Shown: positions 49,427 to 58,278, counted from the first letter of the stretch. The stretch is DNA of 64,000 bases from Bradyrhizobium sp. WSM471 (GCF_000244915.1 NZ_CM001442.1:4650001-4714000), one strand, 5' to 3'. A program made the numbers and translations. Notes: generated from the sequence alone by a model not told the origin.

Positions 49427-51946
49427 TTAGCATCTGGGCTGGTTCGGCGGGCACTTCTTTGCCGCCGGCGGCGGAGCCGGAGGACGCGGTGGGGGCGCTG
49501 CCGGGCGCGGCGGCGGCGGTGGCGCGACCGCCACCCGGGGCGGCGGAGGTGGCGCCGGCCGGGCGACCGGCGGCGGCGGCGCGGGTCGTGCCATTGGCGG
49601 CGGCGCCGGCCGAGCGACCGCCACGGGCGGAGCCACCCGTGCCGGTGGCGGCGGCGCAATACGCGGCGGAGGCGGAGGCGTCGGCCGGGCCACGGCCTGA
49701 GGCCGCGGTGGTGGTGCCGACGGCCGGGTAGCCTGGGCGGGAGCAGCGGTCGGCTGATGCTGCGGCCGGATCGGCTCCCGCGCGGCCGCAGGCGGCGGCG
49801 TGACCGGTCGTCCAACTGCGCCGGGAGGCGTGCGGGCAGCCGGCGGCGAACCAGCCGGCTCGCGGGTCGCGGACTTGCCATGGTCCCCGGGGCCGGTCCC
49901 GGGCGGAGCCTGTGCCACCGGCGGCTTCGGCGGTTGGCCGGGCACACCGGCCGGGTTTGTCGCCGTGGGCGCAGTCACCGGCGCCGTGGCGGTCGGCGCA
50001 CCGGGATGGGCTGCCGGCGTGGTGCCGGGAGCAGCAGTTGTCGGCGCTCCCGCAGGCCTTCCCGCAGGCGTTCCCGAATGGGTCGGCGGCGGTGTGCCGG
50101 GTGCAGTGGCCGTCGGCAATCCGGGTTTGCCGCCCGGCAGTGGCCCCGCTCCCGCTGGCGGTACGGGCGGACCGCCATGGGTGCCGGGAACCGGGAGCGT
50201 ATTGGCTTGGGGCAGCTTGGCCGGTGGCGTCGCAGGTGGAGTGGCAGGGGGTGTAGCAAGTGGTGGAGCAGGTGGCGTCCCGGTTGGGACGACCTTGGCC
50301 GGCGTCGCCGGAGGCATTCCTGGCCTCGTCGTCGGCTGCATCGTCGCGCTCGGCGGCATCGGCGCCTTGCCCTGCTGAATCAGGGCGGCGCGCTGCACGG
50401 CCGCCTGCGGCATGGCTGGACCAGCCGGATTGGTGCGCCCGGGAATGGCCGGCGTGAGATTGCCCGGTCCGGCACCCGCACCCGCCGGCGGTGCCGGCGG
50501 CTGGTTGATCACCGTGTTGATGACCGTCCTATTATGGATGTTCTGATAGATGATGTTGTTGGGCGGCGGTGCGACATAGACCGGCGGCCTGACGAACACA
50601 GGAATCGGCACGAACATCGGCTGGGGCAGCACGAACAGGCCGATCACCGGCATCGGCGGCGACAGCACGACGAAATCCGGTGGCGGCGGCGGCAGATAAT
50701 AGACCGGCGGCGGCGGTGGCGGCGCGAAGCCAAAATCCGGATCGCTGAAATACAGCACGGGACGGTCGACATAGACCACCTCCTCCGGCGGCGGTGGCAG
50801 CACGTCGTAGTCGATCATCGCGAAGCTCGGCGGGGGCTCGGCCGGCGCGGTGAGAATCGCGAGGCGCCGGCGCGCATCAGCCGCATGCGGACCGCGCGGA
50901 TAGCGACGCAGATACGACCAATAGGCTTCCGGCGTGTCGGTACGATAGGTCCGCCGCCAGGTGATGGCCTCGCGGCGCGCCGCGACGATCACCATCACGC
51001 GCTTCGACAGCGGGTCGCCGGGATAGGCGGTGAGAAACTCTTCGTAGGCAGGTAGCGTGTCGCGCGTGAGCGCGGCGGCATAGGCATCCTGCACGCCGAG
51101 ATCGCGGATCGGCTTGTTGCGGATCGCGGCGACCTGGTCGGGCGTGGCCTGCGGCGGCGGCGCGTCGGGCCCACGCTCGAAGAACGAGAATTGCGCCGAT
51201 ATCTTCTGCTCGTTCCAGGGCACCTGCGCGCCCTTGCTGGCCTCGTTGACGCGCAGGCGAACGCGGTCGAACACTTCAGGCAGCGGCAGGCCGCCGGTGC
51301 GGATCATCTCCGCCAGCGACTGCGCATAGATGCCGTAAGGTCCGGGCTCCTCGGGCGCCACCGTGCCGGGCGCGGCGTTGAACGCGATCAGCATGTTGGC
51401 CTCGGGCTCGACCAGCGCAAGTCCGCTCGCGATCTGCTGGCCGCCCTCAACGAAGGGCTGCGCGCGCGCGGCGTCGAGCACGACGATGTTGGCCTTCAGC
51501 GGAACGGAGGCCAACTGGCGGAGATAGTCGCCGATGCGCAGGCCTTCGGTCGGAATGTCGGTGTCGCGGGTGATGTTGGAATCGACCGGGATGAAGTAGT
51601 TCTCACCGGCGAGCTGCACACCATAGCCGGCGAGATAGACCATCGCGACGGTGCCCGGGCCTGAGGCCTGCGCCTTCTGGATGAAATCGCGAAAGCTCTT
51701 GCGCAGCGTGTCGCCGTCGAGATCGCGGGCGCCGACGACGTCGAAGCCCGCCGCCTGCAGCGTCTGCGCGATCAGGCCGGCATCGTTTGCCGTCGTCGCC
51801 AGCGGCGACTTGGCATAGGCGCCGTTGCCGACCACGAGCGCGATACGCTTTTCCTGCTGCTGCGCACGCGCCGCATCCGGCGCGCCCGCGGCAAGGACCG
51901 CGATCGGCAGGAGAAGGCAAATGAAGGCTCTGAGCGTCCCACGCAT
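49427..51946 (-). CDS. Exported caspase-fold (C14) pseudoenzyme with proline-rich tail
   Basis: The start MRGTLRAFICLLLPIAV is chosen because it opens a signal peptide (cleavage near 28, AARAQ); 839 residues. Residues 33-270 follow the bacterial caspase p20 pattern (KRIALVVGNGAYAKSP, ANDAGLIAQTLQAAGFDVV, ENYFIPVD). However, the catalytic histidine position is tyrosine (YLAGYGVQ, Tyr108) and the cysteine position is alanine (VLDAARAQPF, Ala160), so proteolysis is not expected. Residues about 275-370 are helical. From about 375 the protein is a Pro/Ala-rich, low-complexity tail with many PPPP runs, ending CPPNQPRC. It is downstream of rpsB on the opposite side of a 220-base gap. Role unknown; scaffold or envelope function is a guess. 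Confidence 0.85.
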   Translation of the reverse strand: MRGTLRAFICLLLPIAVLAAGAPDAARAQQQEKRIALVVGNGAYAKSPLATTANDAGLIAQTLQAAGFDVVGARDLDGDTLRKSFRDFIQKAQASGPGTVAMVYLAGYGVQLAGENYFIPVDSNITRDTDIPTEGLRIGDYLRQLASVPLKANIVVLDAARAQPFVEGGQQIASGLALVEPEANMLIAFNAAPGTVAPEEPGPYGIYAQSLAEMIRTGGLPLPEVFDRVRLRVNEASKGAQVPWNEQKISAQFSFFERGPDAPPPQATPDQVAAIRNKPIRDLGVQDAYAAALTRDTLPAYEEFLTAYPGDPLSKRVMVIVAARREAITWRRTYRTDTPEAYWSYLRRYPRGPHAADARRRLAILTAPAEPPPSFAMIDYDVLPPPPEEVVYVDRPVLYFSDPDFGFAPPPPPPVYYLPPPPPDFVVLSPPMPVIGLFVLPQPMFVPIPVFVRPPVYVAPPPNNIIYQNIHNRTVINTVINQPPAPPAGAGAGPGNLTPAIPGRTNPAGPAMPQAAVQRAALIQQGKAPMPPSATMQPTTRPGMPPATPAKVVPTGTPPAPPLATPPATPPATPPAKLPQANTLPVPGTHGGPPVPPAGAGPLPGGKPGLPTATAPGTPPPTHSGTPAGRPAGAPTTAAPGTTPAAHPGAPTATAPVTAPTATNPAGVPGQPPKPPVAQAPPGTGPGDHGKSATREPAGSPPAARTPPGAVGRPVTPPPAAAREPIRPQHQPTAAPAQATRPSAPPPRPQAVARPTPPPPPRIAPPPPARVAPPVAVARPAPPPMARPAPPPPVARPAPPPPPRVAVAPPPPPRPAAPPPRPPAPPPAAKKCPPNQPRC

Positions 51947-52116
51947 GGCTTGCTTGCCCGTTCTGTTGTTGAGGTGCCGCGACGCATCAGACGCGCGGCC
52001 AGCTGAATGGCACTTGAACGAAAGACTTCCAAATAGCGAAGGCTTGGATTGAGGCGGTGGGATGGCCACCCCGCTCCGCCGTCAGCTCCGCGTAAGCGAC
52101 GCGGCGACGCACCGGT

Positions 52117-52857
52117 TCAGCCCTGCGCGATCACATCCACCGTTCCTGTCGTGAGCCGATAGATGCCGCCGACGACCTTCAGCTTGCCCTGCTCCACGGC
52201 CGCATTGAGGATCGGCGTTGCCGACTTCAGCTTCGCGACGTTGTCGATGACGTTCTGCCGGATCGCCTTGTCGAGAACGTCCCCACCCTGCTGCATCGCA
52301 GTCTTGGCGGCCGGCGTGATCGCATCGACCAGCGAGGGAATATGGCCCGGCGGCGGCTTGTTGTCCTTGATCGCCTTCAGCGTCGCATCGACCGCGCCGC
52401 AAGCGTCATGGCCGAGCACGAGGATCAGCGGCGTATTCAGCACGGCCACCGCGTATTCCATGCTGGCAATGGTTTCGGTGCCGGCGAAATTTCCTGCGAC
52501 GCGGCAAACGAACAGATCGCCTCGGCCGGTGTCGAAGGCATATTCCGGCGCGATGCGCGAATCGGCACAGCTCAGCACGGCCGCGAACGGATTCTGTCCG
52601 CCGACCAGCGCCTCGCGCTCGTGCTTGAAATCGTGCCGCCGCGACACGCCGTCGACATAGCGCGCATTGCCTTCCGTCAGGCGCTTCAATGATGCGTCGG
52701 GCGACAGCACGTTCTGCGGCTTGGGCGGCGCCTTGGTCTCTTTGGCGAACGCTCTGCCGGTCAGGGCGAGGCCGAGCGCGGAGGCGCCCAACAACATCGC
52801 GGATCGTCGCGACGGCGCGATCATCTCATGTGGGGATTCATTGCACTTGTCGCACAT
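52117..52857 (-). CDS. Beta-class carbonic anhydrase with twin-arginine signal
   Basis: Interconverts CO2 and bicarbonate, predicted in the periplasm. The start MCDKCNESPHEMIA gives 246 residues. The N-terminal SRRSAMLLGASALGLALTG is a Tat-type export signal, cleaved near AFA. Zinc ligands of the beta class are all seen: Cys and Asp in LSCADSRIAPE, His and Cys in LGHDACGAVDA. GDLFVCRVAGN is also conserved. A pair of cysteines (CDKC) precedes the signal, which is unusual. It is flanked by the pseudo-caspase and lipoprotein genes on the same strand. Confidence 0.92.
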   Translation of the reverse strand: MCDKCNESPHEMIAPSRRSAMLLGASALGLALTGRAFAKETKAPPKPQNVLSPDASLKRLTEGNARYVDGVSRRHDFKHEREALVGGQNPFAAVLSCADSRIAPEYAFDTGRGDLFVCRVAGNFAGTETIASMEYAVAVLNTPLILVLGHDACGAVDATLKAIKDNKPPPGHIPSLVDAITPAAKTAMQQGGDVLDKAIRQNVIDNVAKLKSATPILNAAVEQGKLKVVGGIYRLTTGTVDVIAQG

Positions 52858-52967
52858 GTCACGTTCCCTCCCGGCGCGATGGACGAACGGCCTCACTGCG
52901 ATCATAGCCGCAACAATGTGACGACACCACAAATGACGGTGCGGGCGGGGCCGAATTCGCGCGGGGG

Positions 52968-53486
52968 CTATTGCGCCAACCGAAGCTCTGCGATCGTCGT
53001 CCGGGCGGCCGGTTCATCCAAGGGCAGGAAATCCAGCGGCCCCTGATTTTTATAGCCGGACGTCATCGCAAGCGTGAGACCCCAGCCCAGAACCCCAGTG
53101 CTCGCGTTCGCGATCATGGCGCTCTTGCGCTCACTGAACCGCGCCACGAAGAACAGGGTCTGGCCGGACTGAGCCGAAAAGTCCACGCGCGTGACGCCGA
53201 GCGCCGCTTCCTCTGCTACGAACTGGTGCTGGCCTGCCGGGCGATCGACATAGACGTAGGTCCCGGTCTTCAGGCCCTTGATCGGCGTACCGTCGAGGGA
53301 AAATTCCCAGTCCGGATCGCCGATGCCGCCGAAGCCTTTCTCGCGAAACACGACGACGCGGGCCTGCCCGGCTTTCGGCGGACCCAGCTTTCGTACCGTC
53401 TCCGAATATCCGAGCCCGCTCCTCGCCGTCTCACAGCCGCACAGCAGTGCTGCAGCCACGAGCAATACCAGCCCACGCAATAGCAT
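52968..53486 (-). CDS. DUF2846-like lipoprotein
   Basis: The start is MLLRGLVLLVAAALLCGCE, preferring ATG 53486 to GTG; 172 residues. The lipobox LLCGC predicts lipidation at Cys about 18. The mature part is beta-rich: ARVVVFREKGF, DPDWEFSLDGTPIKGLKTG, then TYVYVDRPAGQHQF and TLFFVARFSERK, a pattern of the DUF2846 family (domain resembling an Ig-like or lipocalin-type sandwich). Function unknown. It lies between dnaE and the carbonic anhydrase gene on the same strand. Confidence 0.82.
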   Translation of the reverse strand: MLLRGLVLLVAAALLCGCETARSGLGYSETVRKLGPPKAGQARVVVFREKGFGGIGDPDWEFSLDGTPIKGLKTGTYVYVDRPAGQHQFVAEEAALGVTRVDFSAQSGQTLFFVARFSERKSAMIANASTGVLGWGLTLAMTSGYKNQGPLDFLPLDEPAARTTIAELRLAQ

Positions 53487-53601
53487 CACGCCCCCAGATT
53501 TTCCCCGAGTGCATGCTAATCAAAATCAGCGACAGGTTGCAACAGGGCCGCAGCATCACCCCGCGCAAAACATGCAGCCGCCTGCAACACGGTGCGTGTT
53601 G

Positions 53602-56600
53602 CTAGAGCTGCTGCACGTCTACCACGCCGGCGACCGCCTTGATGGCGCCGGCGATCTGCGGCGAGACCTTGAAGCGGCCGGGCAGCTTCATCTCGACCTC
53701 GGTCTCGAGGTCGAGCATCATGACCAGCGAGACCTCGCCGTCGCCGTTGGAGCGGGGCGCGATGCCCGGACTGCCGACCTTCGGCGCGGCGCCGTTCGAA
53801 GCGGCCATGTCGGGACCGGCGAGACGCTTGGCGATCGATTCCAGCGGCTTGGTATCGCGCACGAAGATGCGCAGGCCCTTCTGCGTCTTGGCCGCGGCCT
53901 CGTCCAGCGGTTCGGCGTGGAGCACGCGCGCGCGGACGTCCTCGCCCTGGAGCTCGGCGCCGAGCTGGAGCAGCACCGCGGCGCCCGGCTCCAGCACGTC
54001 GCGATATTGCGCGAGGCCTTCGGAGAACAGCACCGCCTCGAAGTGACCCGTGGGATCAGAGAGCCCCATGATGCCCATCTTGTTGCCGGTCTTGGTCCGC
54101 CGCTCCATGCGCGACACCACGGTGGCGGCGACCTTGCCGGCGGTGGCGCCGGTTTTCACCGCGCGCGAGAACTCGGCCCAGGACTGCACGCGCAGCCGCT
54201 TCAGCACGGTGGCGTAATCGTCGAGCGGATGTCCCGACAGGAAGAAGCCGATCGCGTCATATTCACGGCGCAGCCGCTCCGCCGGCAGCCAGGGCTCGAT
54301 CTGCGGCAACATGATGGTCGGCGCGTCGGCCGAGCTGCCGAACATGTCGTTCTGGCCGATGGTCGCAGCTTCGTTCGCCCGCTGGCATGCGGCGAGAATC
54401 GAGTCGGCGCCGGCGAAGACCCGTGCCCTGTTCGGCTCCAGCGTGTCGAACGCGCCCGCGGCGGCGAGGCTTTCGATGATGCGCTTGTTGATCGCGCGCG
54501 GCGACACCCGCGCGGCAAAGTCGGCGAGCGAGGTGAACAAGCCGTTCTTGGTCCGCTCCGCGATGATCTGCTCGACGGCCGCGATGCCGACGCCCTTCAG
54601 CGCCGCGAGCGCGTAGTAGATGGTCTTGTCGCCGACCTCGAAAGTCGCGCCGGAACGGTTGACGTTGGGCGGCTCGACCTTGATGCCGAGGCGCTGCGCC
54701 TCGGCGCGAAATTCGGACAGCTTGTCGGTATTGTTGAGGTCGAGCGTCATCGACGCCGCGATGAACTCCACCGGGTAATGCGCCTTCATGTAGGCGGTGT
54801 GGTAGGACACCAAGGCATAGGCCGCCGCGTGGCTCTTGTTGAAGCCGTAGTCGGCGAATTTCGCCAGCAGCTCGAAGATCGTATCGGCCTGCCCCTTCGG
54901 GACGCCGTTCTTCACGGCGCCGGCGACGAAGATCTCGCGCTGCTTCTCCATCTCGGCGCGGATCTTCTTGCCCATGGCGCGGCGCAGCAGGTCGGCGTCG
55001 CCGAGCGAATAGCCCGACATCACCTGCGCGATCTGCATCACCTGTTCCTGGTAGATGATGACGCCGAAGGTCTCCTTGAGAATCGGCTCCAGTACGGGGT
55101 GGAGATATTCCGGCTCCTCGTCGCCGTGCTTGCGCGCGCAATAGGTCGGGATGTTCGCCATCGGGCCCGGTCGATAGAGCGCGACCAGCGCAATGATGTC
55201 CTCGAAACGGTCGGGGCGCATGTCGACCAGCGCGCGCCGCATGCCCTGGCTTTCAACCTGGAACACGCCGACCACCTCGCCGCGCGCCAGCATCTGGTAG
55301 CTTTCGGCATCGTCGATCGGCAGCGTGGCGAGATCGACATGGATGTCGCGCGGCTTGAGCAGTTTGCACGCGACGTCGAGCACGGTCAGCGTCTTCAGGC
55401 CGAGGAAGTCGAACTTCACGAGGCCAGCCGGCTCGACCCATTTCATGTTGAACTGGGTCACCGGCATGTCGGATTTGGGGTCGCGATACATCGGCACGAG
55501 TTCGCTCAGCGGCCGATCGCCGATCACGATGCCGGCCGCGTGCGTCGAGGCGTGACGGGTCAGGCCTTCGAGGCGCTGGGCGATGTCGAAGGCGCGCGCC
55601 ACCACCGGGTCCTCGTCGCGGAACGCCTGGAGCTTCGGCTCGCTCTCGATCGCGGCCGCAAGCGTCACCGGCGCGGCCGGATTCTGCGGCACGAGTTTTG
55701 TGAGCTTGTCGACCTGGCCATAGGGCATCTGCAGCACGCGGCCGACGTCGCGGAGCACGCCGCGGGCCTGTAGCGTACCGAACGTGATGATCTGCGCGAC
55801 CTGATCGCGACCGTAGCGCTCCTGGACGTACTTGATCACCTCGCCGCGGCGGTCCTGGCAGAAGTCGATGTCGAAATCCGGCATCGAGACGCGTTCCGGA
55901 TTGAGGAAGCGCTCGAACAGCAGGCCGAACTTGATCGGGTCGAGGTCGGTGATGGTGAGCGCCCACGCAACCAGCGAGCCTGCGCCGGAGCCGCGGCCCG
56001 GCCCGACCGGAATGCCCTGGCCCTTCGCCCATTTGATGAAGTCGGAGACGATCAGAAAGTAGCCCGCGTATTTCATGCGCATGATGACGTCGAGCTCGAA
56101 CGCAAGCCGCGCGCTGTAATCTTCTTCAGTCGTGCCTTGCGACAGTCCGTGCACGCGTAGGCGGTTGGCGAGCCCCTCCTCCGCCTGCCGCTTCAATTCG
56201 GCCGCCTCGACCGCGGCGGCGTCGGAGCTTGCGGCAGCGCCGACCGTGAAGAACGGCAGGATCGGCTTGCGCGTCATCGGCCGGAACGAGCAGCGCTCGG
56301 CGATCTCGACCGTCGAGACCAGCGCCTCCGGAATGTCGGCGAACAGCACTGCCATCTCGGCGCGGGTCTTGAAGCGGTGATCGGGCGTGAGCTGCTCGCG
56401 CTCGGTCTCCGCGATCAGCCGCCCGCCGGCGATGCAGAGCAGCGCATCATGGGCTTCGTAATCGTCGGTCGCGGCGAAATACGGCTCGTTGGTCGCAACC
56501 AGCGGCAGGCCCTTGGTGTAGGCGATGTCGATCAGGTGGCTTTCGACCCGCCGCTCCTTGTCGGTGTTGTGGCGTTGCAATTCGATGTAGAGGCGGTCCC

Positions 56601-57105
56601 CGAACAGGTTGGCGAGACGCTCGCAGCGCGCCGCCGCGAGCTCGGTATAGCCGCCGGCAAGCGCCAGCGAGATCGGCCCGTCCGGACCGCCCGTCAGCGC
56701 GATCAGGCCTTCGGTCTCGCCTTCGAGCCAGTCGAACTTGATGTGGGGAGCATGAGTGTCGGGCGTCTCCAGGAACGCGCGCGAGTTCAGCCGCATCAGG
56801 CTGCGGTAGCCACGCTCCTGCGCGGCCAGCAGCACCACGCGCGAGGGCAGCAGCACGTTGCGCGCATTGGGATCCTGGTCGCCGAACTCGATCGCGATCT
56901 CGCAGCCCACGATCGGCTGGATGCCGGAGCCCGCCATCTTGTCGGAGAACTCCAGCGCGCCGAACATGTTGTCGGTGTCGGTCAGCGCCAGCGCCGGCTG
57001 ATGGTCTTTCTTGGCTAGCTCGGCGAGCTTGGCGATCTTGATCGAGCCCTTGAGCAGCGAATAGGCCGAGTGAACGTGAAGGTGGACAAATCCGGCGCTC
57101 GGCAT
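53602..57105 (-). CDS. dnaE: DNA polymerase III subunit alpha
   Basis: Replicative polymerase (DnaE1 type, 1167 residues). The start MPSAGFVHLHVHSAYSLLKG puts the PHP domain (HLHVHSAYS) at the very N-terminus as in homologues; a frame to 57168 adds an unlikely leader. Polymerase catalytic aspartates are in VSMPDFDIDFCQD; RGSGAGSLVAWAL and GYGFNKSHAAAYALVSY are also typical. Tandem HhH motifs are followed by a C-terminal OB domain (AATVVSRMERRTKTG) and tail. The SOS-controlled small ORF lies 170 bases upstream on the same strand; whether transcription continues into dnaE is unknown. Confidence 0.97.
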   Translation of the reverse strand: MPSAGFVHLHVHSAYSLLKGSIKIAKLAELAKKDHQPALALTDTDNMFGALEFSDKMAGSGIQPIVGCEIAIEFGDQDPNARNVLLPSRVVLLAAQERGYRSLMRLNSRAFLETPDTHAPHIKFDWLEGETEGLIALTGGPDGPISLALAGGYTELAAARCERLANLFGDRLYIELQRHNTDKERRVESHLIDIAYTKGLPLVATNEPYFAATDDYEAHDALLCIAGGRLIAETEREQLTPDHRFKTRAEMAVLFADIPEALVSTVEIAERCSFRPMTRKPILPFFTVGAAASSDAAAVEAAELKRQAEEGLANRLRVHGLSQGTTEEDYSARLAFELDVIMRMKYAGYFLIVSDFIKWAKGQGIPVGPGRGSGAGSLVAWALTITDLDPIKFGLLFERFLNPERVSMPDFDIDFCQDRRGEVIKYVQERYGRDQVAQIITFGTLQARGVLRDVGRVLQMPYGQVDKLTKLVPQNPAAPVTLAAAIESEPKLQAFRDEDPVVARAFDIAQRLEGLTRHASTHAAGIVIGDRPLSELVPMYRDPKSDMPVTQFNMKWVEPAGLVKFDFLGLKTLTVLDVACKLLKPRDIHVDLATLPIDDAESYQMLARGEVVGVFQVESQGMRRALVDMRPDRFEDIIALVALYRPGPMANIPTYCARKHGDEEPEYLHPVLEPILKETFGVIIYQEQVMQIAQVMSGYSLGDADLLRRAMGKKIRAEMEKQREIFVAGAVKNGVPKGQADTIFELLAKFADYGFNKSHAAAYALVSYHTAYMKAHYPVEFIAASMTLDLNNTDKLSEFRAEAQRLGIKVEPPNVNRSGATFEVGDKTIYYALAALKGVGIAAVEQIIAERTKNGLFTSLADFAARVSPRAINKRIIESLAAAGAFDTLEPNRARVFAGADSILAACQRANEAATIGQNDMFGSSADAPTIMLPQIEPWLPAERLRREYDAIGFFLSGHPLDDYATVLKRLRVQSWAEFSRAVKTGATAGKVAATVVSRMERRTKTGNKMGIMGLSDPTGHFEAVLFSEGLAQYRDVLEPGAAVLLQLGAELQGEDVRARVLHAEPLDEAAAKTQKGLRIFVRDTKPLESIAKRLAGPDMAASNGAAPKVGSPGIAPRSNGDGEVSLVMMLDLETEVEMKLPGRFKVSPQIAGAIKAVAGVVDVQQL

Positions 57106-57275
57106 GGTCGCGTGACGGCCTCTTGCAGATGAGATGGAGCGGACACCGGCACCGGAGGCATCCTGCACTCGCCTGGCCGACTCGCCTCACGATGGTGGGG
57201 CGTCATGGTGCCAGAGTCCACGCCGGAACGGCCGATCGGCCGCGTCGTCCTGCTTTTCCCCAACCTGTCCCGCCC

Positions 57276-57374
57276 CTAGAGCTGCGGGAGCACCTGGGCC
57301 CAGATCGCGATCATCCCGACAAACAGCGCGATCGACGCCAACGCGGCGGCTTCTTCGACGAAAATCCTGAACAT
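57276..57374 (-). CDS. SidA-like 32-residue SOS-controlled inner-membrane peptide
   Basis: A 32-codon frame from the ATG at 57374 to TAG at 57276. A GGAG ribosome site lies 6 bases upstream, inside an alternative in-frame ATG at 57386 that lacks one of its own. The peptide starts MFRIFVEEAAALASI, continues as a hydrophobic helix (ALFVGMIAIWAQVL) and ends PQL: a short amphipathic head and one transmembrane segment. Two perfect LexA boxes sit in its promoter. Caulobacter SidA is known as a 29-residue SOS-induced inner-membrane division inhibitor acting on FtsW/FtsN; size, topology and control match. Orthology is inferred, not shown. Confidence 0.75.
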   Translation of the reverse strand: MFRIFVEEAAALASIALFVGMIAIWAQVLPQL

Positions 57375-57391
57375 GGCTTGCTCCATGGCGA

Positions 57392-57435
57392 GAACGTATG
57401 AAGAACATTGTTCTCATTTCGTTCTCAGGAGTCAA
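57392..57435 (-). promoter_or_regulatory. Dual LexA-box promoter of the small membrane peptide
   Basis: On the minus strand, -35 TTGACT (57435-57430), a 17-base spacer and AACAAT (57412-57407) form a promoter. LexA box 1, GAAC-N7-GAAC, covers 57424-57410 between and over the elements. Box 2, GTTC-N7-GTTC, covers 57406-57392 near the expected transcription start. Both have exact N7 spacing. Confidence 0.85.
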
Positions 57436-57481
57436 GCCGTCTCGGCCATCTCGCAGCGGAATGGTTAACCCGCTGAACTTG

Positions 57482-57516
57482 AACAACAAAAAGCCCCGGC
57501 CGATGGCCGGGGCTTT
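57482..57516 (-). terminator. Rho-independent terminator of the outer-membrane barrel gene
   Basis: On the minus strand, 12-bp arms AAAGCCCCGGCC / GGCCGGGGCTTT around a 3-base loop are followed by a T-rich run (TTTTTGTTGTT with the arm end), about 40 bases beyond the stop of the barrel gene. Confidence 0.92.
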
Positions 57517-57558
57517 CGCCGACCGCTCGAAGTCGAGCGATCGATAGCAGTCTTTTAC

Positions 57559-58278
57559 TCAGTAGCGGCCGAGGCTCGGGCCACCGAACTTGTAGTTCAG
57601 GCGGACGAGGCCCATGTCGACGTCCTGACGGATGCGATCGGTCGAAGGCACCAGCGCGAAGGTGACGTTCTTGTCCTGCAGGAACAAGTGGTTGTACTCG
57701 ACGCCAACCGACCAGTTCGGGGCGAAACCGTACTCGAGGCCGGCACCGATCGTGCCACCCCAGCGGGTCTGATCGTTCGAGGACAGCAGTGCGCCGCCCG
57801 TGGTCGAGACTTCATACTTGCCGCCGACGACAGCCGCACCGCCCTTGGCGTAAATGAGGACGTTGTTCCAGGCGTAGCCGATCTGACCGGTGATCAGACC
57901 GAACGAGTCGATCTTGGAACGGTTGCGGGTCGCGAACAGCGCGCTGACGTTGTCGCCCGAGAAGTCAGCCCAGTTGCCCTGACCTTCGATACCGAACACC
58001 CACTGGCCCGACTGCATGCGATAGCCGATCTGGCCACCGACCGTGCCGCCGGTCGCATCGTGCGAACCCTCGCGGCCACCGCCGACGAGATCCCAGGTCG
58101 AATGTGCGGAACCGCCGCCGCCGTTGATACCGATGTAGAAGCCGCTCCAGTCGTAGATCGCGGCGACCATCGCCGGCGCCTTGGTGTAAGGCCGCGCAGC
58201 GAGGTCAGCAGCCACCGCCGGTGCAGCCGCGCCGAGCGCGACAAGGCTCACAGCAGCAAGCAACAGATTCTTGTTCAT
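57559..58278 (-). CDS. Outer membrane beta-barrel protein (Omp25/porin-like)
   Basis: The 239 residues begin with a signal peptide cleaved after AVAA (about residue 23). The mature part has the usual opening DWSGFYIGINGGGGSA, then alternating strands (GGQIGYRMQSGQWVFGIEGQG, IGYAWNNVLIYAKGGAAV, YGFAPNWSVGVEYNHLFL) as in the Omp25/Omp31-like family of rhizobia. The last strand is VRLNYKFGG, and the protein ends GRY rather than in the usual terminal F. Likely a structural or minor porin. Strong terminator downstream. Confidence 0.92.
   Translation of the reverse strand: MNKNLLLAAVSLVALGAAAPAVAADLAARPYTKAPAMVAAIYDWSGFYIGINGGGGSAHSTWDLVGGGREGSHDATGGTVGGQIGYRMQSGQWVFGIEGQGNWADFSGDNVSALFATRNRSKIDSFGLITGQIGYAWNNVLIYAKGGAAVVGGKYEVSTTGGALLSSNDQTRWGGTIGAGLEYGFAPNWSVGVEYNHLFLQDKNVTFALVPSTDRIRQDVDMGLVRLNYKFGGPSLGRY

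Noticed and set aside
53278..55773. 831-codon plus-strand frame opposite dnaE
   Set aside because: Antisense shadow; DnaE motifs on the minus strand are unambiguous.
57187..57489. 100-codon minus-strand frame covering the small SOS peptide
   Set aside because: Different frame, Arg-rich and without homologous features; the 32-codon frame has the ribosome site, membrane helix and promoter.
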